From contig OZ023209.1 in NCBI GenBank assembly GCA_963995525.1, positions 11,959,341-12,023,340 on the forward strand: DNA of 64,000 bases, in the 5' to 3' direction. Shown here in pieces: positions 49,236 through 60,725 of the stretch. This DNA comes from Escarpia spicata. Lineage: Eukaryota; Annelida; Polychaeta; Sabellida; Siboglinidae. Within the stretch, counting starts at the first letter, position 1; each line of letters begins with the position of its first letter. The notes below the pieces were generated by a model, which searched no databases, was not told the origin of the DNA, and was given only the letters and a program-made list of their open reading frames with translations. The translations under genes and the position numbers were made by a program.

Positions 49236-50653
49236 ACATACATGTTAAGTCTCCTGCATTCACCGGGGGACTCCTGGAAATCCAGCACATCCCCCGATCT
49301 CCTGGAAAGGAGAGCCAATCTCCTGGATTTTCAGTGAAACCAAACAATTTTTTTTCTATCTTAATTTCTGAACTCGGCATTGCCTAATTGGGTTTTATTT
49401 CCGGCTGACTCGAGTATGTTTTTTTGGTCAACAGAAAGTGGTCAATACCAGTGTCAGTGTCAGTGAGTTAACTTAATTGCAATCGGTCAGACACCGAGCT
49501 AAATCTCATGAATAGGGACTTTGGACCAAGGCCGCTCGGACAACAAAGCGAAAAGATTGTTTAAATCATGCCTTGCGTTGACTAGACAACAATAACTATA
49601 ATCTTCTTGGGTCTTGCCTGTGGTTGATATTGCATATAAGCTTTAGACGAGCACAGTGAACCGCGCTTGCGGCCGCGGATTCCATATTATCGCCCCCCGT
49701 CAGCTTGCCGATCTTGTAGAACGAAATGTAATCCGTTTCAATCTATACTCAAATAATGTCAGTCGATCCATCTGCACTATGTGCACGTTTTATTTAATCC
49801 ATGTATATCTGTAACTGTTAGAACTGGAACACATTATAAATGAAAAGATGTATTTTGTAACATCAAATGCTCCACCAGCAAGGCCAAAGGTCACAAATAG
49901 TAAATTCATCTCGCATGCCTCCGTCACCCAGGCCATGGTAACAAACTTTGAAGAAAATACAATGATAAGTTCTGGTTCTTATACTTGTGAATATAGTATC
50001 TGTTTGTAATAATGTAATAAAATATATGTATTAAAAGAAGATGTATTTACTGCCTATATGCAAGGTTTTTGCCCCATAAAATATATATTAATGTATGAAC
50101 ACATATGCCTAGAACATCAAATTAATAAACTTTTTCTTCTTTCTACCAAACCTATAAAGCCACGGACATTTTAGTTTACATATAATTTATTTAATGTAAC
50201 ATATTAAATACATATTAACATCCTGTTATGTGCCATTGATTTAAGAGCACATGTGCAATGCATTTGGAAATAAAGCTGATCTGTGACCATTTTCATAACA
50301 TGAAATACTCAGATTTATACACAATTCCATAATACCCTGAGAGCTCCAATTTACACAAAATGTCCTGATATTACAAGACCTTCCAATTTACGCATAAATC
50401 CCATGCATTGGCATTTCTGAAACTTAACGTTTTATTATAACATGATTATTAATGTCCATGGAAAGTAACCTTTTTTGTTATATTTTAATCAGATTTATGT
50501 ATAAATGCCTGATTTTCCAAGATTCTCCGATTTACATATACATGCCCGATTTTCTGAGAGTCTGATTTACGTATAAATGCCCGATTTTTCGAGACCCTCT
50601 GATTTACGTATAAATCTCCTGGATTGGCGGTTCTGAAACTTAACATGTATGCA
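49236..50653. mobile_element. 1.4-kb TIR element, defined by an empty site
   Basis: The termini are ACATACATGTTAAGT and ACTTAACATGTATGCA, i.e. 13-14-base inverted repeats. The paralogous intron at 62520 reads CCGTCGCCTG without interruption, while here CCGTCG and TCGCCTG flank the insert. The target duplication is therefore TCG or CG. Near the right end, a 40-45-base unit (GATTTACGTATAAATGCCCG) repeats three to four times. A second copy of the right terminus (TTCTGAAACTTAACG) lies at about 50415-50433. No transposase frame is seen and I cannot name the superfamily. Confidence 0.82.
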
Positions 50654-51227
50654 TCGCCTGAATACCTTGACTCATCGACGTATTCATTTCTATTAAAACG
50701 GCTGTGCCTATTACGATTCGTGACTGCCTAAAGCGTCTGATTTTGACGCGTCTCTGTGCTTGTGTTCTAGAACATTCTAGCACAATACAAGTAGTAGTGT
50801 TGTGTTATTTCGCAAACGTTCAAAGCAACACACTTTGTCTAACTGCATAAAAAATATGTTTGGTAAAAACCCAACTATCATTCTACTATGGATAGACATC
50901 GACAGTGCAACAATTGCATTCCGAAGAAATGTCCGTACGTTATCATCACTATTGTGCAAGACTGCCCTGTCTGCTTCACACGGCAATTGTTGGTTATAAG
51001 ACTACAAATGGGTGAATGTAAAAGGAGCAACATTTTGTATATTATTTAATGAATATCAGTGTCTAGTTTGTAATTTACAGTACCGTGTAGCTATAGTGCA
51101 CACCGTTCCGGTGAAATAACAAATATTGTGGTAGCAGATTCGTTATTCTCAGGAAGAAGTCGTATATTTACAAGTGGCTTCATTGTGTTAGTCTTGATGA
51201 GGAACCGCTTGACGGTTGAAGTTAAAT
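50654..51227 (-). pseudogene. Third peptide gene, exon 1 and partial intron only
   Basis: It matches 62521-63092 closely. Exon 1 keeps ATG AAG CCA CTT (51183-51172), but the donor reads GTAAAT instead of GTAAGT. Its TATA-containing promoter now lies at 53926-53931, about 2.7 kb away, because LINE sequence is inserted between them. Exons 2 and 3 are absent. This is a relic of the secreted peptide gene family. Confidence 0.8.
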
Positions 51228-53112
51228 TTAACAAAATTTAACAAGATTGCCACCCAGAGAATTAACTCTAGGTGGCAGGTGAACAAGGAAGCCCTTTGGC
51301 TTATCGAGAGTCCGACCCTTTTATCTATGTGTATCCCGCCCGTCTGAGGTATGTGTCGATTTTATTTTTAAACATATTCACGCTACTAGCACCCACACAA
51401 TCAGCAGATAATTTACAGTCCTATGTGAAAATTAGAACTTTCTTATATCTAATCTACACTTCTCTTTTCCTAATGTGACTTCATGTCCTTTAGTCCTTTT
51501 ATCTTTCTTAACTGAGAAAATCTGATCTCCTCTCAATCTCCTGGTTTCAAGTGTTGTTAAACCACATTTTTTAAACGTATTTCATAACAAAGATCCCTCA
51601 GTTTTGATATCATTTTAGTCGCTCTCCTCTGTACTCTTTCTAGCATATCTATGTCCTTCCTGCGGTATGACCTCCGCGCTTGAATACAATATTCTAAATG
51701 AGGCCTAAATATTGTTTTGTACAACGGTTTTGTTAGTTCTTTTTCCTTATACGCTATATTTCGCCTAATTAATCCAAGGATTTGATTTCCCTTTGAAACA
51801 GCAATTCCGCATTGCTCCTCTGAAATCTTCATATCAGAACTACTTGTTAACCTTAAGTCCTTTTCTTTTACAGTAGTACTTAGTACAGTACCCCCCTTTG
51901 TATATTATACATCTTCGTTCCCACGTCCTGTGTGGAGGCATTTACATTTCCCAAAATTGAACAGGATTTGTCACGTTTCCATTTGATCTACCTGTCAAGA
52001 CCAACTTGTAAATGCTGTCTATCTCCATAACCTTTAATCCTTCTAAACACTTTTGTATCATCCGCAAATTTCAACACCTTGCTTGTTATATTATCGTCCA
52101 AAACGTTGATATATATTAAGAATAGTGTTAGTCCTAGTACTGATCCCTGTGGTACCCCACTCCATACTGATTTCCAGTTTGAAGCCTCCCCATCAACTAC
52201 TACCCATTGTCTTCTGTCAATCAGTCATTTTTCTATCCAGTTAATTACATAATGTCCTATGCCATAGGCCTTTGGTTTAAGCAGTTATCTTTGATGTGGC
52301 ACTTTGTCGAAAGCTTTTTGAAAATCTAAGTATATGATATCTACTGGTGATCCTCGCTTACCCACTTAATGATATCTTCCAAAAAAACATAACATATTTG
52401 TTAAGCATGACCTCGCTTTTAGAAACCCATGTTGATATGGGTTTTTCAAGTTATGTTTAACAAGAACATCTACCATATGATCTTTAATTAGTCTGTCTAA
52501 TAATTTGCAAATTACCGATGTTACACTCACTGGTCTATAGTTATCTGACTTGTTTCTCAAACCTTTTTAAATAACGGTATAATGTTTGCTTCTTTCCATT
52601 CTAAAGAAACCACTCCCTCTTCTAATGACACATTGAAAACTGTTGCAAGCGGTACGCTAATTTTTTCTACAATTTCCAATAGTTTGTGCGGAATCCCATC
52701 CACTCCAGGTGATTTATTATCCTTCGTAGCCCTTATTTTCTTAGCTATCATTTCCGGGGTTACAATTAACTGTCCTAAATTGTCAAAATCTTCCATGGTA
52801 AACACTGAACTAAAATACTTATTCAGGTCTTCTGCCATTAAGAATCTCTGTGATATTATATTTCCATCACTATCTTCTAGATGACCGACCTTATCCTGAA
52901 CTTTCTGTTTGCTTCGAACATAAGCATAAAAACTCTTGCTGTCATGTTTTATATTACATTTTTTTTTTCATAGCTTCTCTTTGAATTTCAAATTTCAGCT
53001 GTAGCTTGGTTAAGTGCTTCTTTATAAATGTAGACATCATCATTTCCAGTGCGTCTATATGACTTCCACATCATTTGTTTGTACTTAAGTTTTCTAATGG
53101 CTTCTTTCAATA
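51228..53112 (-). mobile_element. CR1-like LINE, copy D1, decayed
   Basis: The 3' end is at 51228 with two 10-base tail units and the stem-loop (51250-51280). RT pieces are seen at 51832-51557 (ISEEQCGIAVSKGNQILGLI), 52560-52366 (NYRPVSVTSVICKLL) and 52838-52557 (MAEDLNKYFSSVFTMED). Many single-base differences and deletions show it is older than copy G. The 5' end is near 53110 in the linker. Confidence 0.88.
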
Positions 53113-53113
53113 G

Positions 53114-53321
53114 AACTCAGAACTCAGAATCAGTTTATTTGACCTATATATACGATATATACACAATGAATAATATGAATACTAGATAAGGTCGGGAGAC
53201 TACCATTAAGATATACAATACCGCTAGCACAGGAGCCCCCATAAATATAATCAACATCAAAATTTACATGTCACAAATCAGAATAGCATATGCCTTGTTT
53301 TACAATTGATAATTACTCTGG
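53114..53321 (-). mobile_element. RTE-type tail repeat between LINE pieces
   Basis: It matches 38940-39110: AATCAGTTTATTTGACC, TAAGATATACAATACCGCTA, GCACAGGAGCC. Read on the minus strand it ends AATAAACTGATTCTGAGTTC, with TGAGTTC repeated, like RTE 3' tails. Confidence 0.75.
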
Positions 53322-53908
53322 TAATCTGTTCCATTCATTTACAATCCTTTGTGAAAATGAAAACTTTCTTATATCCAATCTACTCTGCTCCTTTGCTAAT
53401 GTAAGTTCATGTCCTCTAGTCCTTCTATCTTTCTTAACTGAGAAAAAATATTTCTATCAATATTTTCATAACCCTTCAATATTTTAAACACTTCTATCTT
53501 ATCTCCTCTCAATCTCCTGGTCTCTGGTGTTGTTAAACCGCATTTTTAGGCGTATTTCGTAACTAAGATCCCTCAGTTTTGGTATCATTTTAGTTGCTCT
53601 CCTCTGCATTTTTTCTAGCATTTATATGTCCTTCCTGCGATATGACCTCCACACTTGAATACAATATTCTAAATGAGGCCTCACTATTGTTTTGTACAGC
53701 ACTATTATTAGCTCTTTTTCCTTATACGTTATGTTTCGCCTAATTAATCCAAGGATTTGATTTCCCTTTGAAGCTGTAATTCCGCATTGCTCTGAAACCT
53801 TCATATCAGCACTAATGGTTAACCCTAAGTCCTTTTCTTTTACAGTAGTACTTAGCACAGTACCCCCATTGTATATTCTACCTCTTCGTTCCCATGTCCT
53901 GTGTGGAC
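53322..53908 (-). mobile_element. CR1-like LINE, copy D2
   Basis: A second partial copy in the same orientation as D1. It covers the thumb and C-terminal region (53966-53622: GGTVLSTTVKEKDLGLTISA, RRNITYKEKEL). The 3' tail is replaced by the RTE-type repeat. The right border is exact: the LINE ends GTGTGGA and the paralogous empty sequence resumes with ATAGAACGAGTCC. Confidence 0.88.
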
Positions 53909-54378
53909 ATAGAACGAGTCCTAGGCATATACAGTCGGCCAAATGCGCATAGCGACTTGCGTTCATCGCCTGATATAGCGATATAGCGGTGCATCACCCG
54001 ACTGCAGTGGATGTACGTATGTACGCGGTGGCTTGTGAACGTTTGCTATTTTCAATTATGTCTGGTTTCCCTCGGACGAATATAGTGTTATAAAAACAAA
54101 GGTTTGTGGCATAACATGACGACAGTGAATATTAATATATAGTGACATGTTGATTTAGTCTAGTTCACTTACAGTGATGTGCGTATGTCATAAGTAATTG
54201 GGTTCGAGATACTTTGGAAACCAGGAAACATCTATGCCTAGAGCAGCGCCGGTAATTGAATATTTTAAAAATACTTCGAGAAACTGATGCATTTACATAT
54301 TTTCTTCCAATGCACTGATATTTCTCAACGACACGATAACGGGGATTACCTCTATCGAAAGTACTAATATAAACAAAT
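53909..54378 (-). repeat. Duplicated promoter region, copy 1
   Basis: 53909-54213 matches 63093-63390 and contains the TATATG box (53931-53926). 54214-54378 matches 63601-63757 in the opposite orientation. This is the upstream region of the broken third peptide gene. Confidence 0.85.
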
Positions 54379-54455
54379 GTATTCATTTGCAGCTGAATGA
54401 ACTAACGCAGCGAGCAATGAATGAAACTGTACTGAGATACCGATCTTCGAAACAC
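54372..54455 (-). mobile_element. SINE fragment
   Basis: A GCAGCTGAATGAACTAACGC block resembles the SINE central domain, with an ATTCATTTG flank. It is strongly diverged. Confidence 0.4.
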
Positions 54456-55420
54456 TATGCTATTGTATCCTACTAAAAGAAATATCATATATTAGACAAG
54501 ACGGCCATTTGGCTAGTGTAGATAACATTATGCAAATATCAACACGATATGATGTATTATATAGTTATTAGAAATTATGTTTTTACAGCTTTGCCATTGT
54601 TGGTTATTTCCCACTACGGAAACTCAACGAGTGATATATCACAGCGGTACAAATGCCGTTATTTGATCGGTTAAATGCTGTACAGTCTAGCAATAACGAT
54701 AATAGACACGTCTACATGCACACCATGGAAGATGCAGAGTACTTTACTGACCGCATTACACATAGCGCGATCGACAGCTGAGCAAGATAAGACATTATTT
54801 ATAATACAAAAAAACAGTGGTAGATAGCACTGACGCCGGAACAGAGTTAATATTTAGCTTCAGTTCAGGACTCCTCCGCTGTTGGTTCGCTCAGACATGA
54901 CACCGGAAGTTGTGGGGATGGTGTTAGAGATTTTTCGGTGACGTTTACAATGTTTCCTTGTTTCTCACTGAACGCTTCCGCATTGTTTGATGTTACAAGG
55001 CGGGGAAAGAGGTATGTTGTTAAATAAAGATTTCTGCGGGCGCTTCAGCACCACTCCCTTGTCGCGCTGTCGGTCGTCATCAACACAACGGGAAACGGAG
55101 AGTGCTGTTGAAGATTTTTCGCGGCGATTTTCATAATTCTTGAAGCTCACCAACAACCCCGAGTTGCACCCCGTCTGAGGTTCACCAAAACTTCTGCCAC
55201 ACTAAAATATATAATTTCATCCAAAAATTAACTCCATTTCCCTACAAATTGGGGACGAATACAATATCCAATCCCCACCAAAAATATTGGAGAGGCTCAG
55301 CCCCCCCCCCCCCTTTGCCCCCACGGTTCCGACGCCCATGAATAGTCATTATTTTATACCTGCACCAATTTATAGCGTGGTTTGGAAACACATCAAAAGC
55401 AAAGGTGTACAAGACGTCGA
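54456..55420. other. No recognised gene
   Basis: The region holds a sequence like the 36-kb minisatellite (55020-55140) and a 14-base C run at about 55301. No coding support. Confidence 0.4.
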
Positions 55421-55424
55421 CTCC

Positions 55425-55645
55425 CCTAACGTCTCCACGCACGTCTATTCGTGGTGTTCTACTCTTAAGCAACGGGAAAGTAGTTAGTAAACACTTGGCA
55501 ACAGGCGATGCAAGTGTCACTTACAGGATTAGCCATTCTCGCCGGATTCGTCACTTGACAAACTGTTCACCTTTCTCATCATCGTGAGGCCTCAAATGAG
55601 GCATAATCGGCATTATCGGTACAAACGGTGTCGACATACTATCTA
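55425..55645 (-). repeat. Downstream flank repeat, copy 1
   Basis: It shares GTCTCCACGCAC, ACAGGCGATGCAAG and GGATTCGTCACTT landmarks with 58385-58560. Both lie 3' of a peptide gene, consistent with tandem duplication of a larger unit. Confidence 0.55.
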
Positions 55646-55844
55646 GAAATATTGCTCCTTACATCGAACCTCGTCGTCCAACCTTGCAGCGCTCGGCCTA
55701 TACTGTAACACTCTTGATAACACCTTTGCTTAACCGGGTATTATATAACGCTCTTTGCGCATATTATGATTGTTTGTGTTGATCCAGTGTTGGGCGGACG
55801 CAGGTTTCGATTTTTTTCTGCGGGTAGGAAATACTCGATGGTTC

Positions 55845-55845
55845 G

Positions 55846-55878
<33 letters not shown>

Positions 55879-55912
55879 GTGCGTGCGTGCGTGCGTGCGT
55901 GCGTGCGTGTGA
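55845..55912. repeat. (GT)n and (GCGT)n microsatellite
   Basis: GTGTGTGT grades into GCGTGCGT over about 68 bases. Confidence 0.95.
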
Positions 55913-56123
55913 ATATGGTGTGTTGTATCTAGTGAAAAAGTGATATCATAATGGCAAATATGCAGCTAACAATTGATATTAACACATACAGCAAATGACG
56001 TGGTAAAGTTTAGGAAGATGTATTTCATATGTATATACACATATGTTGTTTTAACATATATTGGATTAAAGTATATCAAGTGAATGAAATTAATTTGAAC
56101 ACTGTACAGGTATTAGGAATTGC

Positions 56124-56129
56124 TTTATT
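56124..56129 (-). terminator. Candidate polyadenylation signal of peptide gene 1
   Basis: AATAAA on the minus strand, about 250 bases after the stop codon of the gene at 57386-56381. It is the first canonical hexamer there. Confidence 0.5.
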
Positions 56130-56380
56130 TACATTTATGGTCATTTTCGTAGACGGTAATATAATGTGACACCACTGCGGTACTAATTAATACCGATATT
56201 AGAAACGAAAATCTGTTTCGCAATTTTCCATTAACGATGATCAACTAATTTTCACAGTATGTTACCGATAGCACTAATCGTTTGAGCCGACAGATGCGCA
56301 ATGCAGCATAATGATACGTTATAAAGAAGCCAGTAGTAGAGACACGTTTGCAACAGTCGTTTAACACTCCATCAATTTGT

Positions 56381-56999
56381 CTAGAATCGTTCGATAGCAC
56401 ATACGCTATGGCAGGCGACTTCGTCATATGTGCACTGGCCGTAACAGTAGAGACTCGACCACGTCTCGTTACCACAAGCAACAAAACACTTCTTGGCTTC
56501 CTGTGAACAGTTGGCGCGACATGCCATGAAAGCTTCCTTGTCGACGGCAGACGCGTCGCGTTCAGACGCTGAACCTTTCACTGGATTGCCGACTGTCCCC
56601 CTGGCTATCAGAGCGATCACTGCGCAGGTTATTACAAGAATCATCTGGACAAAACAAATAAAAGGTACATCATTTCAATAATGTACAGTTACATACATCA
56701 TTTCATATCAGTAAACATCAGATCAGTGCACACGTTATCCCCAAAGGTAAATTAAATCAAAACGGAGATGTCACAAGAAAAAGAGAGAGGGTGGAGTGAG
56801 AGGGACAGGATGCGGGACAGAGAAGGAGAGGGGAAAGGACGGGGAGATGGAGAGGGAGAGGGAGGGAGAGGGAGGGAGAGGGAGGGGGAGGGAGAGGGAG
56901 GGAGAGGGAGGGAGAGGGATATGGAGAAGGAGAAGGAGAGTGAGAGGGAAAAGGAGAAGGAGAGATGGAGGGAGAGGAAGTAGGAGAGTGGGAGGGATA

Positions 57000-57070
<71 letters not shown>

Positions 57071-57386
57071 CCCATCCGTCTTTAAACGACACATCCGCTT
57101 TATAGCCGATTGGATTACTTTATATACTTTTACGACGAGCTATTCAACATGTCGACCACACGGAAAAACATAAGAAATATTTCGGTAAACATTTACAATT
57201 TTTTGGTTCATGAAAGAGACAGAAAGAAACGAGGTCTTCATTGATTATAATACCACAACACTCGACCTCCCAATATCAAGTGTAGTCCATAACTAAATTA
57301 TGATTATTTTTGGAAAAGTTGATGTTTATCATTGGAAAAGTAACGCGACAGTGAGAAAATGGTAAATTGCTTACAATGATCTTCAT
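56381..57386 (-). CDS. Small secreted eight-cysteine peptide, gene 1
   Basis: Predicted from two exons. Exon 1 codes only ATG AAG ATC ATT (57386-57375) before donor GTAAGC. Exon 2 (56644-56381), after acceptor TTTTGTCCAG, continues in phase 0 with MILVITCAVIALIARG, completing a hydrophobic signal peptide, and ends at TAG; the total is 91 residues. A short polar spacer precedes eight cysteines spaced C-X3-C-X6-C-X3-C-X9-C-X3-C-X6-C-X3-C, i.e. two CX3C-X6-CX3C modules. The mature part should be extracellular and disulfide-bonded, possibly as two helical hairpins. A TATAAA lies 57 bases before the ATG. The closest relative seen is the gene at 63050-60726. I do not recognise a named family. It could be an immune, structural or signalling peptide, and nothing here decides. 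ATG at 56644 could start alone, but the conserved split signal peptide favours the exon 1 start. Confidence 0.75.
56790..56996. repeat. (GGGAGA)n purine tract in intron 1 of gene 1
   Basis: About 200 bases of GGGAGA/GGAGAA on the plus strand. Long polypurine tracts can form triplex DNA. Overlapping frames are artefacts. Confidence 0.95.
56997..57066. repeat. (AT)n microsatellite in intron 1 of gene 1
   Basis: About 35 AT units with one break at 57017. Confidence 0.97.
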
Positions 57387-57442
57387 GTCGGCAGCCTGCG
57401 TGAAACTAAATAGGAAATCTGAAATGTACACATATTGTTTGA

Positions 57443-57448
57443 TTTATA
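57443..57448 (-). promoter_or_regulatory. TATA box of peptide gene 1
   Basis: TATAAA on the minus strand, 57 bases before the ATG. A start of transcription near 57415 would leave a leader of about 30 bases. Gene 2 has TATATG at the same distance. Confidence 0.6.
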
Positions 57449-57584
57449 TGAGAAACTGCGTAATGTCGAATAGTTTCATTGCTTGTTATATGCAAATGGG
57501 GGTAACATGTAGTACGATCAATATCGCAGGTTAAATGTACCACAGGATGAAGTGTGCAGGCAAAATAACTAAAATGCACACACA

Positions 57585-58325
57585 CTGATACATACATATA
57601 AGCATACATGCATGTACACACACACACACACAAGCACATGTACATATATGCAATATGAATGGTTCGGCAGGTATGTGTGTGAATACATATCTACGTACAT
57701 ATAGGTATAGCATAGAGGTAGTATATGTATGTATGCATGTATGTATGTATGCATGTATGTATGTATGTATGTATGTATGTATGTGTGTATGTGCGTATGT
57801 GCGTATGTGCGTATGTGCGTATGTGCGTATGTGTGTGTGTGTGTGTGTGTGTCTGTGTGTGTGTATGTGTGTACGCATGTTCGTGTGTACGTATATAGGT
57901 GTGTACGTATGTAGGTGTGTACATATGTACGTATGTATGTATGTTTGTATGTATGAACGTACGTTTGTATGTGTGTTTGTATGCGTATACGTGTGTATGT
58001 ATATATATATGAATGTCTCAATGTATACAATTTATGTTTTGGAAATTACGTCCTATTATATGTACAGTTAAACACCCACACGCGCGCGCGCGGAAACATA
58101 CCCACCCACCTGCACACACACACATACACTCATGCGCACGCACGCAAGCACGCACGCACACACACAAGCGCACACAAGCGCACACAAGCACACACAAGCA
58201 CATAAACACAAACACACAAGCACACACATATACTCATGTACGCACACACGCACACACGCACACACGCACACTCACACACACACACTATACACACACACGC
58301 ACGCACACACGCACGCACGCACATA
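57585..58325. repeat. Microsatellite field: (TGTA)n, (CGTATGTG)n, (GCACAC)n
   Basis: ATGT repeats at 57725-57785, GTGCGTAT repeats at 57786-57830, then GT, TGTACGTA mixtures, and CA/GCAC repeats at 58075-58325. All frames here are artefacts. Confidence 0.95.
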
Positions 58326-58384
58326 GATGCATGCTGAACCATTGTAGTTACCTGATTGAAGCAGAATAAGCTATACTATATTTC

Positions 58385-58560
58385 GACTCTTCTACCGTCT
58401 CCACGCACCGCTACTCCTGTGGTACTTGACAAACAGGTGATGCAAGAGACCTGCACAAAACACTCGACCGTGCCGGGTTCGCCACTTAAAAAGCTCTTCA
58501 ACCCCCCAACGGCATGACCCGTTAGTATTATCTGCCATATTGGTTCAAACAGTGTGTAAG
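58385..58560 (-). repeat. Downstream flank repeat, copy 2
   Basis: It is similar to 55425-55645. On the minus strand an acceptor-like TTTTGTGCAG is followed by a short frame reading VSCITCLSS, possibly a decayed terminal exon of another family member. Confidence 0.45.
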
Positions 58561-58684
58561 TGTTATATAATATTATGTAATGTAATGTTTAACATAGATA
58601 TTTGTAAGTAATAATGTATAATATCAAATAGCCGCGCAACTGCAATGTCAACAGCAGTAGTGTGTTGCATGTTTTGTCATCTCT

Positions 58685-58816
58685 TATTGTTGTCGTTGTC
58701 GTCGTCGTTGCTATTGTTGTTGTTGCTGTTGCAGTTGTTGTTGTTGCTGTTGCTGCTGTTGTTGTTGCTGTTGTTGTTGTTGCTATTGTTGTTGTTGTTG
58801 TTGTTGTTGTTGTTAA
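58685..58816. repeat. (TTG)n microsatellite
   Basis: TTG/GTTGCT trinucleotides over about 130 bases, purest at 58780-58816. Confidence 0.95.
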
Positions 58817-58980
58817 TGTTGGCCTTGCGGTAACGCTGCCTCTCTTGCATTATGTTGATCAGACCTAACTAAGTTGTATCTGGCGTGCAAACAAAAACCG
58901 TGCAACTATTGCCGATAGTGATAGTAAATACAACAGTGATGACTTAAATGATAGCTTCCGGCGTCATCACACACTCCATT

Positions 58981-59577
58981 GTGTACGTCCAACGGTTCAT
59001 AACCTTTTTAAACTGCGACTCAAATTTCTGTCAATTTAATCTCCAACTCAAATTTCTGTCAATTTAAGCTCCGACTCAAATTTCTGTCACATTTCAAATT
59101 TCTGTCACGCGACCTATGCCTTCAAACAGCTAACTTGTGGTAACTGATACCATATACAACATTTAAATAAAATGTAATAGACATCGAAAAACCAATATTG
59201 TTCAACGTTTTATTGACGTAGAAAGGGGACACCTCTTGCCAACTGAAAGCAAATTTGGGGAACGGAGTCGGGAAAAATCGTACGGTTTCGACTATATCTG
59301 AAGGACCAGACCCTACTCGCACATACACGATACTGGTGATACTAAGGTGGCAGACATCCGATAGAGAACTTAAAGTGCCAGGACATGTGTACTCTGAAGG
59401 ATTCTATATGGACTGCATGATTTTCGACTAGTACTCGCTTAACACAGTTTGGCAGCAAGTTGGACAGTAACGGAAAGTTCGGACAATTACTAGATACTCT
59501 TGGCGCGACCCACTCAAAATAGCTAGGCTACTAAATTTTTGGTCGTGACCCAAGGGTTAAGAAACGCTGGTGTACGC
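58981..59577. mobile_element. Non-autonomous hAT element, Charlie-like ends
   Basis: The element spans 58989-59569. It starts CCAACGGTTCATAACC, and its end reads on the other strand CAGCGTTTCTTAACCCTTGG, the typical Charlie-type terminus. The flanking copies GTGTACGT (58981-58988) and GTGTACGC (59570-59577) differ at one base. Inside, a unit of about 33 bases with ACTCAAATTTCTGTCA is repeated three to four times (59010-59110). No transposase. Confidence 0.8.
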
Positions 59578-59764
59578 GTTACCTACACCATGACGTAACC
59601 AAATTGTTCCGTCGTAAAAGGACCAATGGAATACGTCTCATTATTAAGTCATAATTATAAGTCATTGTGAAACCACGATGTAAGTCGTGTTAATGGCGAC
59701 AGCATCGGTTGAATGTACATCGTGAGGTAGACGTGTTGTGGTGAAGTGGATTATCTAGGCAACG

Positions 59765-60297
59765 ATTACTCACTTACTCACTCACTCACTCACTCACTCA
59801 CTCACTCACTCACTCACTCACTCACTCACTCACTCACTCACTCACTCACTCACCCACTCACCCACTCACCCACTCACCCACTCACCCACTCACCCACTCA
59901 CCCACTCACTCACTCACTCACCCACTCGCTCACTTACTCATTCATTTACTTTCCCACTCACTCACTCACTTACTCATATACCGCTCACTCACTTACTCAC
60001 TCACTCACTCACTTACTCACTTACTCACTCACTCACTCACACACCGCTCACCCACTCACCCACTCACCCACTCACCCACTCACTCACTCACTCACTCACT
60101 CACTCATTCATCCACTCACTAACTCATTCATTCACCGATCTACCCACCCACTCACTCATTTACTCACCACTCACATACTCACGCACTCACGCACTCACTC
60201 ACTCACTCACTCACTCACTCACTCACTCACTCACTCACTCACTCACTCACTCACTCACTCACTCACTCACTCACTCACTCACTCACTCACTCATTGA
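59765..60297. repeat. (CACT)n tetranucleotide array, 530 bp
   Basis: CACT/CTCA repeats, with CCCACTCA variants at 59850-59925 and 60050-60080 and ATTC interruptions. The frame through it is an artefact. Confidence 0.97.
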
Positions 60298-60486
60298 CTC
60301 ATTCACACATACAACAACTTGCTCGTTTAATAATCATTCACACACAACCCACCAATTCATTCACTCATTAACTCACTCCCTCTCGCTTACTCCGCAAAAA
60401 AATTAACGCAACACAATAATAATAATGTCCTAGTCGGAGATATATTGATGTCTAACCAGATAACCAGGATTTGGAATGTCGCACGT

Positions 60487-60492
60487 TTTAAT
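60487..60492 (-). terminator. Candidate polyadenylation signal of peptide gene 2
   Basis: ATTAAA on the minus strand, about 235 bases after the stop codon of the gene at 63050-60726. Confidence 0.45.
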
Positions 60493-60725
60493 AACCCTGG
60501 AACACCACAAAAACTTTACTACTTGGCATTTTGTTTATCCTTCAAGTGGAAGCCGTGTCCAAATCCATAATTTTGTAAGAAAGAAAGCATAGAACACATG
60601 AGACCGACCATTATATTCCTCGCAGAAAGTGAGCTGTTGTAAAGGCAGAGTCGAGTCTAACCAACAGGCAGTCACATAAACCAGTTGTGGACGGCATCAA
60701 TGTCGGTGCTTCTATGTCGGCCGAA

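Noticed and set aside
57569..58369. Several histidine/threonine- or cysteine/valine-rich frames
   Set aside because: They arise from the TGTA, CA and GCAC repeats.
59746..60297. 183-residue frame of repeated THSL
   Set aside because: It is a translation of the CACT microsatellite.
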